Assembly: GCA_937942145.1 (NCBI GenBank)
Contig: CALDFV010000240.1
Location: 1 to 32,330 of the forward strand
Direction of reading: 5' to 3'
Length of the DNA stretch: 32,330 nt
Source: an uncultured Opitutaceae bacterium
GTDB taxonomy: Bacteria > Verrucomicrobiota > Verrucomicrobiia > Opitutales > Opitutaceae
The position numbers were made by a program, and so were the translations under genes. The notes beneath the pieces were generated by a model. That model was not told the DNA's origin, ran no database searches, and was given only the letters and a program-made list of their open reading frames with translations. Shown one piece after another: positions 8,935 to 16,730 of the stretch. Numbering within the stretch: position 1 is the stretch's first letter; every line of letters starts with the position of its first letter.

Positions 8935-10225
8935 CTATAATGATACCCCGTCGTGAGTCTTGATGTACTCGGGATCGATTTTCACGCCGAGCCGAGGGCC
9001 CATGGGGACTTTGATAGTTCCGTCGATGCTCTCAAAGGGTTCCGTATTACTCTCCACGGGAACGACGGTTCCATTGGCGTCGCAAGTATGGAACATTTTG
9101 AACTCGTGGTATTCGGCGGCGGGGCAGACGGAGACCATTTGCAGCATGTAAACGTATCCGAGACCTCCATCCGAAATGTGCGGAGTGATTTGAAGTCCGG
9201 CAACTTCTGCCATACGAGCAACCTGCATAGCGCGAATCATACCAGCATAATAGAAAAGGTCGGGCTGCACGATTTGAAAGACTTCGTTGCCGATCAGATA
9301 GCGGAACGCATGTATGCCAAATTCCTCTTCACCACCGGCCATGGGAATGTCGAGAGCGAGCTCAACCAGCTTCTGCTCCTCATACCAATCCCACGGAATA
9401 GGCTCCCCATAGAAGTAGTAGTTGTACTCTTCGAGAATCTTGCCAATGCGAATGGCTTCCTTGACGTCGTAGGTCCCATTGCCGTCGATCATTAAGACGA
9501 TTTCATCGCCGAACATTTCCCGAGCCATGCGTATCAGTTTTTCGGTCCGCCCGGGCGCGTTCTCGTTATTGCGACCGAGATTGTCGCCACGACCGGCTCG
9601 AATCTTGATGGCCTTAGCTTTTGTCGCTTCTTAGTCTTGTCGTACCAGTTCGAGCGATGTCTTCGGGCTCTTTCTTTCTCAGCTCTCCTAAGCGGGTCCC
9701 CAAATAGATAGCTACCTCAGGATTGACCAGGTCCCCAATCAATTGGCCCGCAGGTTTGCCGACAATATTCTCAAGCATATCGAGAATGGCGAACTCGATC
9801 GATGCGATTTACACGCATAGGGGAATGCCTTGCCGCTTGATGTTGTTTTCGTGGGCGTTGTAGATGAGCTCATCTAAGTCCCGGGCGTCTTTGCCTGCGA
9901 AATGGTGGTGGAGGTTGTGAACGAAGGTCGGCCAGCCGGACTTGGCGATGAAAGGGGGCTAAATAGAAAGGCCCTCGGCTCCCTCTTTGGAGCGGACACG
10001 GCAAATGCAGTTGTCACGATCGCGCAGCAACTCCAGCGAGTAGATGATGACTGGGCTTGGAAACAGCTCGCGTTTGAGCACGGGTTGTTTGAGTACCGTG
10101 TCCAGTGCGGCATAGCGCTCACTTAGAGGATGGATTCCACGCTTCGAACTGCAGGAAATAAAGGGGAAAGCGAGTGATGCGCCTCCTGCTAGAGTGGCGG
10201 ACTGGATGAATTGACGTCTTGAGCT
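8935..10225 (-). pseudogene. Decayed Tat-exported enolase/mandelate-racemase superfamily gene
   Basis: The intact 3' part (8935-9528) encodes the enolase-superfamily C-terminal barrel: LMIDGNGTYD, YFYGEPIPWD, a downstream acidic AGGEEEFG, VQPDLFYYAGM and ITPHISDGG, which supply the acidic metal ligands of mandelate-racemase/muconate-cycloisomerase types. The same frame continues upstream past 9528 through KAKAIKIRAGRGDN and then meets a frame break near 9600-9660. Beyond it, another frame reads the N-terminal half (SSRRQFIQSATLAGGASLAF at 10225-10166; EFAILDMLENIVGKPAGQLI near 9800-9740) but is cut by TAA at 9809-9811 and TAG at 9959-9961. The N-terminus is a twin-arginine leader, and no ATG precedes it. 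Two in-frame stops, a frameshift and no clear start make this a pseudogene. Related proteins usually run near 400 aa. Sequencing error is unlikely to explain three separate lesions. Confidence 0.85.
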
Positions 10226-10437
10226 AATTACGATGGGCTGTGGGATTGAGGTGAACTTGAGCAGATTAATAGGGATTGGTCGAATCTCAAGTGGCTCGCT
10301 GGAATTTAGAATTATGTATCCAAAAATCTCTGAAAACCCTATTTGAATGGGATTTTTGTTTTTCGACTCTCAGTCGATGAATGGGCATTGTCACCGAATT
10401 CAGTTGCTTAAGAGGAATATGAATCTATGCGGATGGG

Positions 10438-11373
10438 ATGGATCACTATTTCCACTCTTACGGAGGCCTTGGGCTGCAGCGTTACATGGTTTCGGACAAG
10501 CCTCGAACAGATTCGTTTGCGGCAGCGATTAAGGAAGTTGTTCAGGAGGGGGACGAGGTTATCGACGTAGGTACAGGCACGGGACTTTTGGCGATACTAG
10601 CTGCCAAGGCAGGAGCCAAGAAAGTCTATGGGTTAGATGACTCGGATATCGCGGAAGTTGCGAAGACGCTGGTCGAGCGAAATGGACTGACGGACGTGGT
10701 GGACATTGTACGATGCAATGCCAGCAATTTTGATTTAGGAAATACCACGGATGTGATCGTGAGCGAATGGCTTGGTCTCCTTGCCTTTGCGGAAGCGATG
10801 CTGGATGATCTGATTGTGGCCCGAGATGCAAACTTGAAGCCCGGCGGTACTATGATTCCATCAGAGGTGGATGTGCTCTTGGCTCCAGTGAGCTGTCCCG
10901 ATCTGTACAATCGGGAAGGGCCGGGATTTTGGCGGGAGCCGATTCACGGAATCGACTATTCGATTTTGGAGGAATTGGAGCAAAATCAGGAACTGTCGCT
11001 GCAAATCAGGGTGCCGGCGGAGTCAATGCTAGCAAAAGGGCAGCCGATGGTTTCCTTGAATTTGGCAACTGCCTCGAGCGAGGATCCATGGGAACGCGGA
11101 GAGCTTGAGTTTCAAATGGAACGCGGAGCCCGTCTGGATGGATTCGTGGGCTGGTTCTCTATGCAGCTTTCGCCCTCGGTCCGTCTCGATACGGGGCCTG
11201 ATTCCCCTCTGACCCATTGGCGTCAGATTCATTTCCCATTCAAGCCATTCGATGTGGAGGCGGGGCAAATCCTGAAGGTAAGGTACACCCTCGACCGTTC
11301 GGAGCAGCACTCTCGGGCCATCCTTCTTGATCTGGCAGTTGGGGAAAATCGCTATTGTTATCAAGTCGGATAG
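10438..11373 (+). CDS. Protein arginine methyltransferase (PRMT)-family homologue
   Basis: Class I SAM-dependent methyltransferase with a PRMT layout. Residues 4-31 (YFHSYGGLGLQRYM..DKPRTDSFAAAI) match the PRMT N-terminal helix consensus YFxSYxxxxIHxxML.D..RT..Y. Motif I is VIDVGTGTGLLAILAAKAGA (from residue 41), and Asp67 in KVYGLDD sits where the ribose-binding acid is expected. The double-E loop reads SEWLGLLAFAEAM with Glu110 and Glu119, the same nine-residue spacing as in PRMT1. The THW loop is present as T259-H260-W261. The C-terminal part is beta-rich, as in the PRMT barrel domain. Length is 311 aa. The enzyme would methylate arginine guanidino groups or a similar nitrogen; its substrate is unknown. 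The ATG at 10438 immediately precedes the conserved YFxSY. It is monocistronic, with poorly coding DNA on both sides. Confidence 0.82.
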   Translation: MDHYFHSYGGLGLQRYMVSDKPRTDSFAAAIKEVVQEGDEVIDVGTGTGLLAILAAKAGAKKVYGLDDSDIAEVAKTLVERNGLTDVVDIVRCNASNFDLGNTTDVIVSEWLGLLAFAEAMLDDLIVARDANLKPGGTMIPSEVDVLLAPVSCPDLYNREGPGFWREPIHGIDYSILEELEQNQELSLQIRVPAESMLAKGQPMVSLNLATASSEDPWERGELEFQMERGARLDGFVGWFSMQLSPSVRLDTGPDSPLTHWRQIHFPFKPFDVEAGQILKVRYTLDRSEQHSRAILLDLAVGENRYCYQVG

Positions 11374-11377
11374 AGAT

Positions 11378-11460
11378 GTAGGCGCTCGGTCCATCGACGA
11401 GCTCAGGGTAGTAAGCCGATTTTGAACCCAGCTCGCCCGACACGCGGGATTGGGCCCGAG
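11378..11460. repeat. Possible dispersed GACGAGCTCAGGG-type repeat
   Basis: Non-coding stretch between the methyltransferase and hydrolase genes. The core CCATCGACGAGCTCAGGG (11391-11408) resembles the widespread dispersed motif CTTCGACAAGCTCAGG found between genes in many bacteria. It is followed by GCTCGCCCGACACGCGGG. Only one copy is seen here, so repeat status rests on recall of that motif, not on duplication within the window. Confidence 0.3.
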
Positions 11461-11531
11461 ATTCTTTGCCTTTGAGTTGATGGGCAGTTAACGGTTGCAA
11501 AGGGGTCGGTTGAGTTACTTTTTTAAACCAA

Positions 11532-12464
11532 GTGAATCGATATGCTGTTTTCGTTCGTTCGTTTGCCGCCGCCGTGGCGGGAGGTTCCGTTTTCGCTGCG
11601 GCCGAATGCGTCCGTTTGGATATTGAGGCCGACGAGATCTTGCAAATCCCTCAGTTAAGTGACGGTGAGCCGTCGGCGGGTAAGCGGGTTAATCTAATAG
11701 CTCCCGAGTACTTGGGTACCGAAGTTTTCCATACGCTCTATTTGCCAAGGAACTGGAGATATAAGGGAGAAAAGTTGCCCATAATTTTTGAATACACGGG
11801 TAATTACTTTCCTAAATCAGGATCGACGGGCGAGGTTGAAGATGCAGGGCTAGGTTATGGTCTGTCAGGAGGTAAGTTTATTTGGGTCTCATTGCCTTAC
11901 ATAAGCCAGGATCATAAGGACAATCAGGTGACTTGGTGGGGCGACGAGCGCGCAACGGTTGAGTACGCAAAGGTCAATGTGCCGCGGATTATTCGAGAGT
12001 ACAACGCGGATCCCGAAGCGGTGTTTTTGTGCGGTTTTTCCAGGGGGGCGATTGGGGTGAACTATCTTGGTCTCTATGATGTCGAGGTTGCTCGATTATG
12101 GTCGGCCTTTATTACTCATGACCACTTTGATGGGATCAAAGAGTGGAAAAATACCGAATGGGGAACGCCGATGGAAAAGTACCGTGCGGGAGCGATTGAA
12201 CGCCTGAAGCGAGTGGGTGATCGGCCTTACCTTGTCAGCCAAAATGGTGGCACATCTGGTACGAAGGAGTTTATTGAATCGGTTTTGCCGACCACCGACA
12301 ATTTTACGATCAGCAATATCAATACAAACGAGATCTTCGGGAGCTTCCCTCATCCAATAGCCGTTCATCCGCATACTGATAGGTGGACATTCATTCCGAG
12401 CAAGTACCGCTTAAGAACGTGGAAGTGGATCAATAGGGTGGCGGGACTTTCAAAACCAGAATGA
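11532..12464 (+). CDS. Secreted alpha/beta-hydrolase-fold protein
   Basis: 310-aa exported protein. The N-terminus is a signal peptide (RYAVFVRSFAAAVAGGSVFA, probably cleaved near AAAE). The central region has an alpha/beta-hydrolase strand-elbow: AVFLCGFSRGAIGVNYLG with Ser170 in G-F-S-R-G as the likely nucleophile, preceded by LPIIFEYTGNYFP. A late His (FPHPIAVHPHTDRW) could complete a triad; the acid is not obvious. The pattern resembles secreted esterase/feruloyl-esterase-like or PHB-depolymerase-like hydrolases acting on bulky polymers, but the family cannot be named safely. The start is GTG at 11532; no in-frame ATG precedes the signal peptide. The surrounding genes are secreted hydrolases and a methyltransferase, with no clear operon partner. 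Confidence 0.7.
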   Translation: MNRYAVFVRSFAAAVAGGSVFAAAECVRLDIEADEILQIPQLSDGEPSAGKRVNLIAPEYLGTEVFHTLYLPRNWRYKGEKLPIIFEYTGNYFPKSGSTGEVEDAGLGYGLSGGKFIWVSLPYISQDHKDNQVTWWGDERATVEYAKVNVPRIIREYNADPEAVFLCGFSRGAIGVNYLGLYDVEVARLWSAFITHDHFDGIKEWKNTEWGTPMEKYRAGAIERLKRVGDRPYLVSQNGGTSGTKEFIESVLPTTDNFTISNINTNEIFGSFPHPIAVHPHTDRWTFIPSKYRLRTWKWINRVAGLSKPE

Positions 12465-12779
12465 TTGCAGGAATGTTACCCTTTTCTTTTTGATACGCTG
12501 AGGAAATGGGCATTGCCGGAGCGGTGATGCTCCTCTTAGGGGTCTTTTCTGTATTGAGAATGCAATACGCTCGGATTTCCTCAGACGATTACGAGATCCA
12601 GGGCGTGAGTTTTTGACCGGAGGGAAGGAGTGAGATTGAGGGCTCTGATGAAACGATTCACTGAAGATTAGCAAAATCGTCGTTTTCGGCACTTGCACCC
12701 GTTGTAAGATTGGAAAACGTTTTATAGCTCAAAGGACTGAGCAGGAGGGTAGCCATGCTGAGAATCCCGTAAATTTGAA
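12465..12779. other. Gene-poor gap before the regulator gene
   Basis: 315-base interval. It contains the 36-codon frame described separately and, at about 12660-12780, a short Cys-containing frame (FGTCTRCKIGKRF) without a credible start. No terminator with a T-tract and no convincing -35/-10 pair for the downstream regulator gene could be recognised. It may be a remnant region. Confidence 0.5.
12506..12616 (+). CDS. Possible 36-aa single-pass membrane microprotein
   Basis: ATG at 12506 opens a 36-codon frame ending in TGA at 12614-12616. The first 17 residues (MGIAGAVMLLLGVFSVL) would form one transmembrane helix, followed by a short polar tail (RMQYARISSDDYEIQGV). A GAGGA-like sequence lies too close to the ATG to be an ideal ribosome binding site. 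It could be a genuine small membrane protein, or the decayed start of a lost gene. No homologue is recognised. Low confidence because short hydrophobic frames arise by chance. Confidence 0.25.
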   Translation: MGIAGAVMLLLGVFSVLRMQYARISSDDYEIQGVSF

Positions 12780-14366
12780 ATGGGTCGAATAGAGATCAAA
12801 GCGCTAATTGTTGAATCGGATGCGTCGAGGACAAATCGGATCGTCGCGCTTCTCGAGAGATCAAACGATCAACGGTTTCGTTGTTGCACTGCAAATTCCT
12901 TGGTGCGGGCGAACAAGCTGCTTGTAGAAAAGCGATGTGACATCGTGCTAAGTTCCCTCGAGCTAGTGGATGCCAAAGGATTGGATTCACTTGTCTCGTT
13001 TAACCTAGGTAGAGCGGATACTCCTGTCATAGCTCTCGTAGAAGGAGCAGAGTCTGATTCGGTATTAAATGCGGCTCGAAGCTTGTCCGATGATTGCCTC
13101 TTTTGGGGAGAGCTCGGGGAGGATAGCCTTGTTCAATCCATTTCCTATGCGCTCGAGCGCCGTCGCATGCTTCGAGAACTGCAGATTCAGCGGACTGAAA
13201 AAGTCGGAGGGTATGAGAATTCCCATTATCGAGGGATCTTGGATAAGATTGATGAGGCGGTCTTTGTCGTTTCCAGAGAAGACGGGGTTTTATTGTACTC
13301 GAACGAAACCGCTAAGCGTTGGTTTGGCGCAAATATGGGTGAAGCCCTCGAGGATGTACTGGAGTACGATCTCCTTGAAGTTGAGGAGGTCGAGATGGAG
13401 ATCTCCATCAAGAATTCTAGCTATCCGCGAGCGGAACTGAGGTCCTTATCTGTGGATTGGGGCACGGAATTGGCGTGTCTCATTTCGATGCGGGACATAT
13501 CTAAGCAGAAGAGAGCGGAGGACGCTTTTCTGGCGAGTCAGAGGAGGCTGGATCTAGCCACGAGGGAAGTAGGGTTTTGGTCATGGAATTTGGCGAGCCA
13601 AGAGGCGCAATTTAGTGACTCGCTACGAAGGACGTTGGGTTACGAGCAGTCTGTATTTTGCGATACATTTTCAGATTTCGAGGAATTGGTTCACCCAGAG
13701 GATAAAGATCGAGTAAAAGCTGAATTTCGCGTTATTGCCGGTGATTCGATATATGATTTTGAATTGAGATTTAGAATACGTTGTGGAGATGGCCTCTATG
13801 CGAGCGTGGGAATGAGAGGTGGTCGAATTCCATTAGGGGATCCAGAGCCGGTTGTGATTGGGGGCTCGTTGTTCTGGCTGAACGACAATAAGGAGAATTA
13901 TGTTTCCACGAATTCTGGAAAGGCCGGTTTTGAAGAACCATCCAAAATACAAAGGAAATCCGTCAAGAAGAATTTGGCTGCGGGTGGAATCGCCTTGATC
14001 GTAGACGACGAAGAGGTGCTTCGCAAAGCCCTAGACTCTATTTTGGCTTCCTATGGATTCACTACGCTACTCGCCAATGATGGGGTAGAAGGGATAGAGC
14101 TTTACGAAAAGCATCAGGGGGAAATTGAAATCGTAATTATCGATATGAATATGCCCCGTGTTGATGGTAGTAAAGTTTTTGAACGGATACGAAAGGATGG
14201 TGATCGTATCCCGATTATAATGACGAGTGGAAACGATGACAAGCAGGCATTGCCGTTCTCAGATGGGGAGAAGGAGAACTGTGACTTTCTCTTGAAACCG
14301 TTCGGACTAGCTGATGTGAAGCAAGTCGTAGACCGGTTTGCCGGAAAACCGGTTGCTTTTGAATAG
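12780..14366 (+). CDS. Receiver-PAS-PAS-receiver signalling protein without kinase domain
   Basis: 528-aa cytoplasmic signalling protein. Residues about 7-120 form a receiver-like domain (ALIVESDASR...), but the phosphoacceptor position is Ser59 (DIVLSSLEL) instead of Asp, so it is probably a pseudo-receiver. Residues about 140-245 form a PAS-like domain (ILDKIDEAVFVVSREDGVLL) ending in MRDISKQKRAE. A second PAS/PAC domain (about 255-370) has LDLATREVGFWSWNLASQE, a LGY segment and HPEDKDRVKAEF. Residues about 400-525 form a canonical receiver: acidic VDDEE, phosphoacceptor Asp455 in IIDMNMPRVDG, switch Thr/Ser in IMTSGNDD and the conserved Lys in LLKPFG. There is no histidine-kinase, GGDEF, EAL or DNA-binding output. 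It may act as a sensor-adaptor or phosphate sink whose kinase lies elsewhere. The ATG at 12780 fits the start of the first domain. Confidence 0.85.
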   Translation: MGRIEIKALIVESDASRTNRIVALLERSNDQRFRCCTANSLVRANKLLVEKRCDIVLSSLELVDAKGLDSLVSFNLGRADTPVIALVEGAESDSVLNAARSLSDDCLFWGELGEDSLVQSISYALERRRMLRELQIQRTEKVGGYENSHYRGILDKIDEAVFVVSREDGVLLYSNETAKRWFGANMGEALEDVLEYDLLEVEEVEMEISIKNSSYPRAELRSLSVDWGTELACLISMRDISKQKRAEDAFLASQRRLDLATREVGFWSWNLASQEAQFSDSLRRTLGYEQSVFCDTFSDFEELVHPEDKDRVKAEFRVIAGDSIYDFELRFRIRCGDGLYASVGMRGGRIPLGDPEPVVIGGSLFWLNDNKENYVSTNSGKAGFEEPSKIQRKSVKKNLAAGGIALIVDDEEVLRKALDSILASYGFTTLLANDGVEGIELYEKHQGEIEIVIIDMNMPRVDGSKVFERIRKDGDRIPIIMTSGNDDKQALPFSDGEKENCDFLLKPFGLADVKQVVDRFAGKPVAFE

Positions 14367-14372
14367 TGGAAC

Positions 14373-14385
14373 CGGGCCTGGCCCG
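14373..14385. terminator. Possible shared hairpin between convergent genes
   Basis: CGGGCC-T-GGCCCG, a GC-rich perfect palindrome, sits in the 27-nt gap between the convergent regulator and pdhC genes. A bidirectional terminator is plausible from its position, but neither strand has a clear T-run after the stem. Confidence 0.35.
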
Positions 14386-14393
14386 AATTTGCT

Positions 14394-15671
14394 CTAGATG
14401 AAAATGAAGGCTGGGTTTTCGAGGATCGTCTTGAGCGACTGGAGGAATTGGGCTCCGGTCGCCCCATCGACAACACGATGATCGCAGCTCAGGCCGATTT
14501 TCATTATTTGCGCGGCCTCAATACTTCCGTTATCTCGGACGACTGGACGGGCGATTGTGGCGCCAACTGACAGAATTCCTGCGTTTGGAGTGTTGATGAT
14601 TCCGTAAAATCCGGTTACGCCGAACATACCGAGATTGGTTACCGTGAAAGTGCTTCCGGACATCTCGTTGGGGGAAAGTTTTTTCGATCTGGCCTTAGTG
14701 ATTAGTTCTTTCGCTTCTGCTGAGATTGATTTCAGGGACTTTGCCTCCGCATTTCTGATGACTGGGGTCAAAAGGCCGTCTTCGATTGCCACGCCAAAAG
14801 AAATGTCGACGGAACTATGTTGCCGGATGGTCTTTCCTGCCCAAGAGCGGTTCATTGCGGGAACCCGGCGTAAGGCTTCGGTTGCTGCTTTCAATATGAA
14901 ATCATTGACACTAAATTTGACGCCTCCTGGCTCCGGTGGAAGGGCGGCTAACTCCGAATTGAGTTGTTTGCGCAAGTCCAGCAGTGCACCGACATCGATT
15001 TCTGATTCGAGATAGAAGTGAGGAGCGGTCGTTTTGCTCTCTTGGAGCCGTTGGGCGATGATTGCCCGCATTTGGGAAACCGGAATGTCCTCGGCTACAG
15101 CTATCCCGCCCGACGTGGAAGCAGGGACATCAGTTGAAGTGGCTTGGCCCACAGATCCTGAACCCGCTCCCAGCACGTCTTTCTTAACAATTCGACCGTT
15201 GGGACCAGAACCGGTCAATTTGGAAAGATCGACGCCCTGTTGTTCCGCAATCTTCCTGGCTAGCGGGGATGCTTTGATTCGACCGGTAGCCTCTTTTTCT
15301 TGAGTAGGAGCAGGTTCTGCTTCTGAAGTTCCTGAATCCGATGATGCATTTTTTGAGGTCTCAGGTTCTGCATTAGCCTCTGCGCTTGCGGGAGTATCCG
15401 TTGCCGGCGTGGACTGGATATCAATGGATTCTCCTTCTTCGCCGATGGCGCAGATGGGAGATCCAACGGGCACTTGGGCGCCGACGGCGGCAATCTGCTT
15501 CAAGAGCACACCCTCGTCAAACGCTTCCAGTTCCATGGTTGCCTTGTCGGTTTCGATTTCGGCAATGACGTCGCCGGACTCTACGGTGTCGCCTTCATTC
15601 TTGAGCCAGTTAGCGACGGTTCCCACTGTCATGGTGTCGCTAAGTTTGGGCATGTCGATTATAGTGGCCAT
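14394..15671 (-). CDS. pdhC: Pyruvate dehydrogenase E2, dihydrolipoamide acetyltransferase
   Basis: E2 core of the pyruvate dehydrogenase complex; it accepts the acetyl group from E1 on its lipoyl arm and passes it to CoA. Domains: one lipoyl domain (residues 1-80) with Lys43 in ETDKATME; an Ala/Pro/Glu-rich flexible linker; a peripheral-subunit-binding domain (about 131-166, KASPLARKIAEQQGVDLSKL and GPNGRIVKKDV); and the acyltransferase domain ending in SCDHRVVDGATGAQFL, with catalytic His398 and Asp402 of the HxxxDG motif. Length of 425 aa with a single lipoyl domain is normal for this type. ATG at 15671 is preceded on the coding strand by pdhB with a 36-nt gap, so it is last in the pdhA-pdhB-pdhC operon. 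E3 (lpd) must be elsewhere. Confidence 0.95.
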   Translation of the reverse strand: MATIIDMPKLSDTMTVGTVANWLKNEGDTVESGDVIAEIETDKATMELEAFDEGVLLKQIAAVGAQVPVGSPICAIGEEGESIDIQSTPATDTPASAEANAEPETSKNASSDSGTSEAEPAPTQEKEATGRIKASPLARKIAEQQGVDLSKLTGSGPNGRIVKKDVLGAGSGSVGQATSTDVPASTSGGIAVAEDIPVSQMRAIIAQRLQESKTTAPHFYLESEIDVGALLDLRKQLNSELAALPPEPGGVKFSVNDFILKAATEALRRVPAMNRSWAGKTIRQHSSVDISFGVAIEDGLLTPVIRNAEAKSLKSISAEAKELITKARSKKLSPNEMSGSTFTVTNLGMFGVTGFYGIINTPNAGILSVGATIARPVVRDNGSIEAAQIMKIGLSCDHRVVDGATGAQFLQSLKTILENPAFIFI

Positions 15672-15707
15672 ATTCTGTCGGAAATTATTTGTGGTGATTT
15701 TATCGGG

Positions 15708-16682
15708 TCAGCAGATCTCCAGTACTTTCTTTACGACCACATTGGCTTTGGGAAGCTGGATTTTCTCCAGAGGTGGACTGTAAATTGCCGGCGCGTCGAT
15801 CGCAGATATCCGCTGGACGGGAGCGTCGAGATAGTCGAAGGCTTGGTTCTGAATCAGGTAAGCGATCTGGGCATCGACACCGCAGAAGGGTTTGTTCTCT
15901 TCTACCAGCACGGCGCGACTCGTCTTTTTGACTGAATTGACAATCGTTTCCTCATCTAGGGGGCGGATTGATCGCAGGTCCACGACTTCTGCATCAATAT
16001 CATGCTCCGTCTTCAATATTTCTGCTGCCTCCAGGCAAACCAGTACGGAGGGTCCGTGCGCGATTAGTGATAGGTCGGTGCCTTCCCGCGTAACCTTTGC
16101 CTTTCCGAGGGGGACCGTGTAGTCTTCGTCCGGAACTTCGCCCACGTCATTATACATGATGGTACTCTCCATGACATAAACCGGGTCGTTGTCACGGATG
16201 GCGGACTTCATCAAGCCTTTGGCATCGTAAGGATTGGACGGGCAGACAACTTTAAGACCCGGAGTGTTGGCGATAAAGTTTTCTGGAGTGTGAGAGTGAG
16301 TGGCTCCAACACCGGTGCCGCCGTTTGCGGGTCCTCGAATAACGATTGGCACATTGATTTTTCCTCCAGACATATAGCGGACGCTGGCGGCATTGTTAAT
16401 GATCTGGTCCCAGGCAACGTAGGCGAAGCTCCAGAACATGAGTTCCATAACCGGTCGTATCCCGAGCATGGATGCGCCAATCCCCATTCCGATAAAACCC
16501 GCTTCACTGATCGGAGCATCGACAATTCGTTTGGGCCCGAATTGCTTCAGGAGTCCCTCTGTGACTTTGTAAGCTCCATTGTATTCCGCAACTTCTTCGC
16601 CGATAATTACGACGTTTTCATCGCGATTGAGCTCTTCTATCATAGCGTTTTTAAGCGCTTGACGGTAACTGATTTCTGGCAT
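15708..16682 (-). CDS. pdhB: Pyruvate dehydrogenase E1 component, beta subunit
   Basis: Beta subunit of heterotetrameric (alpha2beta2) thiamine-diphosphate E1; with PdhA it decarboxylates pyruvate and reductively acetylates the E2 lipoyl group. Visible: SYRQALKNAMIEELNRDENV at the start, IGEEVAEYNGAYKVTEGL (the Glu contacts the ThDP pyrimidine in the family), a hydrophobic EAGFIGMGIGASMLGIRPVM segment, the RGPANGGTGVGATHSH loop, and the C-terminal transketolase fold with VVDLRSIRPLDEETI. 324 aa is the standard length, and there is no N-terminal lipoyl domain of the kind seen in some alphaproteobacterial PdhB. The ATG at 16682 follows pdhA by 48 nt. A branched-chain 2-oxoacid dehydrogenase is the main alternative; the gene order and E2 sequence favour pyruvate. 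Confidence 0.94.
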   Translation of the reverse strand: MPEISYRQALKNAMIEELNRDENVVIIGEEVAEYNGAYKVTEGLLKQFGPKRIVDAPISEAGFIGMGIGASMLGIRPVMELMFWSFAYVAWDQIINNAASVRYMSGGKINVPIVIRGPANGGTGVGATHSHTPENFIANTPGLKVVCPSNPYDAKGLMKSAIRDNDPVYVMESTIMYNDVGEVPDEDYTVPLGKAKVTREGTDLSLIAHGPSVLVCLEAAEILKTEHDIDAEVVDLRSIRPLDEETIVNSVKKTSRAVLVEENKPFCGVDAQIAYLIQNQAFDYLDAPVQRISAIDAPAIYSPPLEKIQLPKANVVVKKVLEIC

Positions 16683-16730
16683 GATAAAATTCCCTGATTG
16701 GTTTTGCGTATCTAAAAATAAGTTACGAAT

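Noticed and set aside
8953-9495. 180-codon + strand frame opposite the enolase-like gene
   Set aside because: The opposite strand carries clear enolase-superfamily motifs; this frame is a mirror of that coding sequence.
12660-12779. Cys-containing frame (FGTCTRCKIGKRF) before the regulator gene
   Set aside because: It has no acceptable start codon and no neighbouring context; a single C-x2-C is weak evidence.
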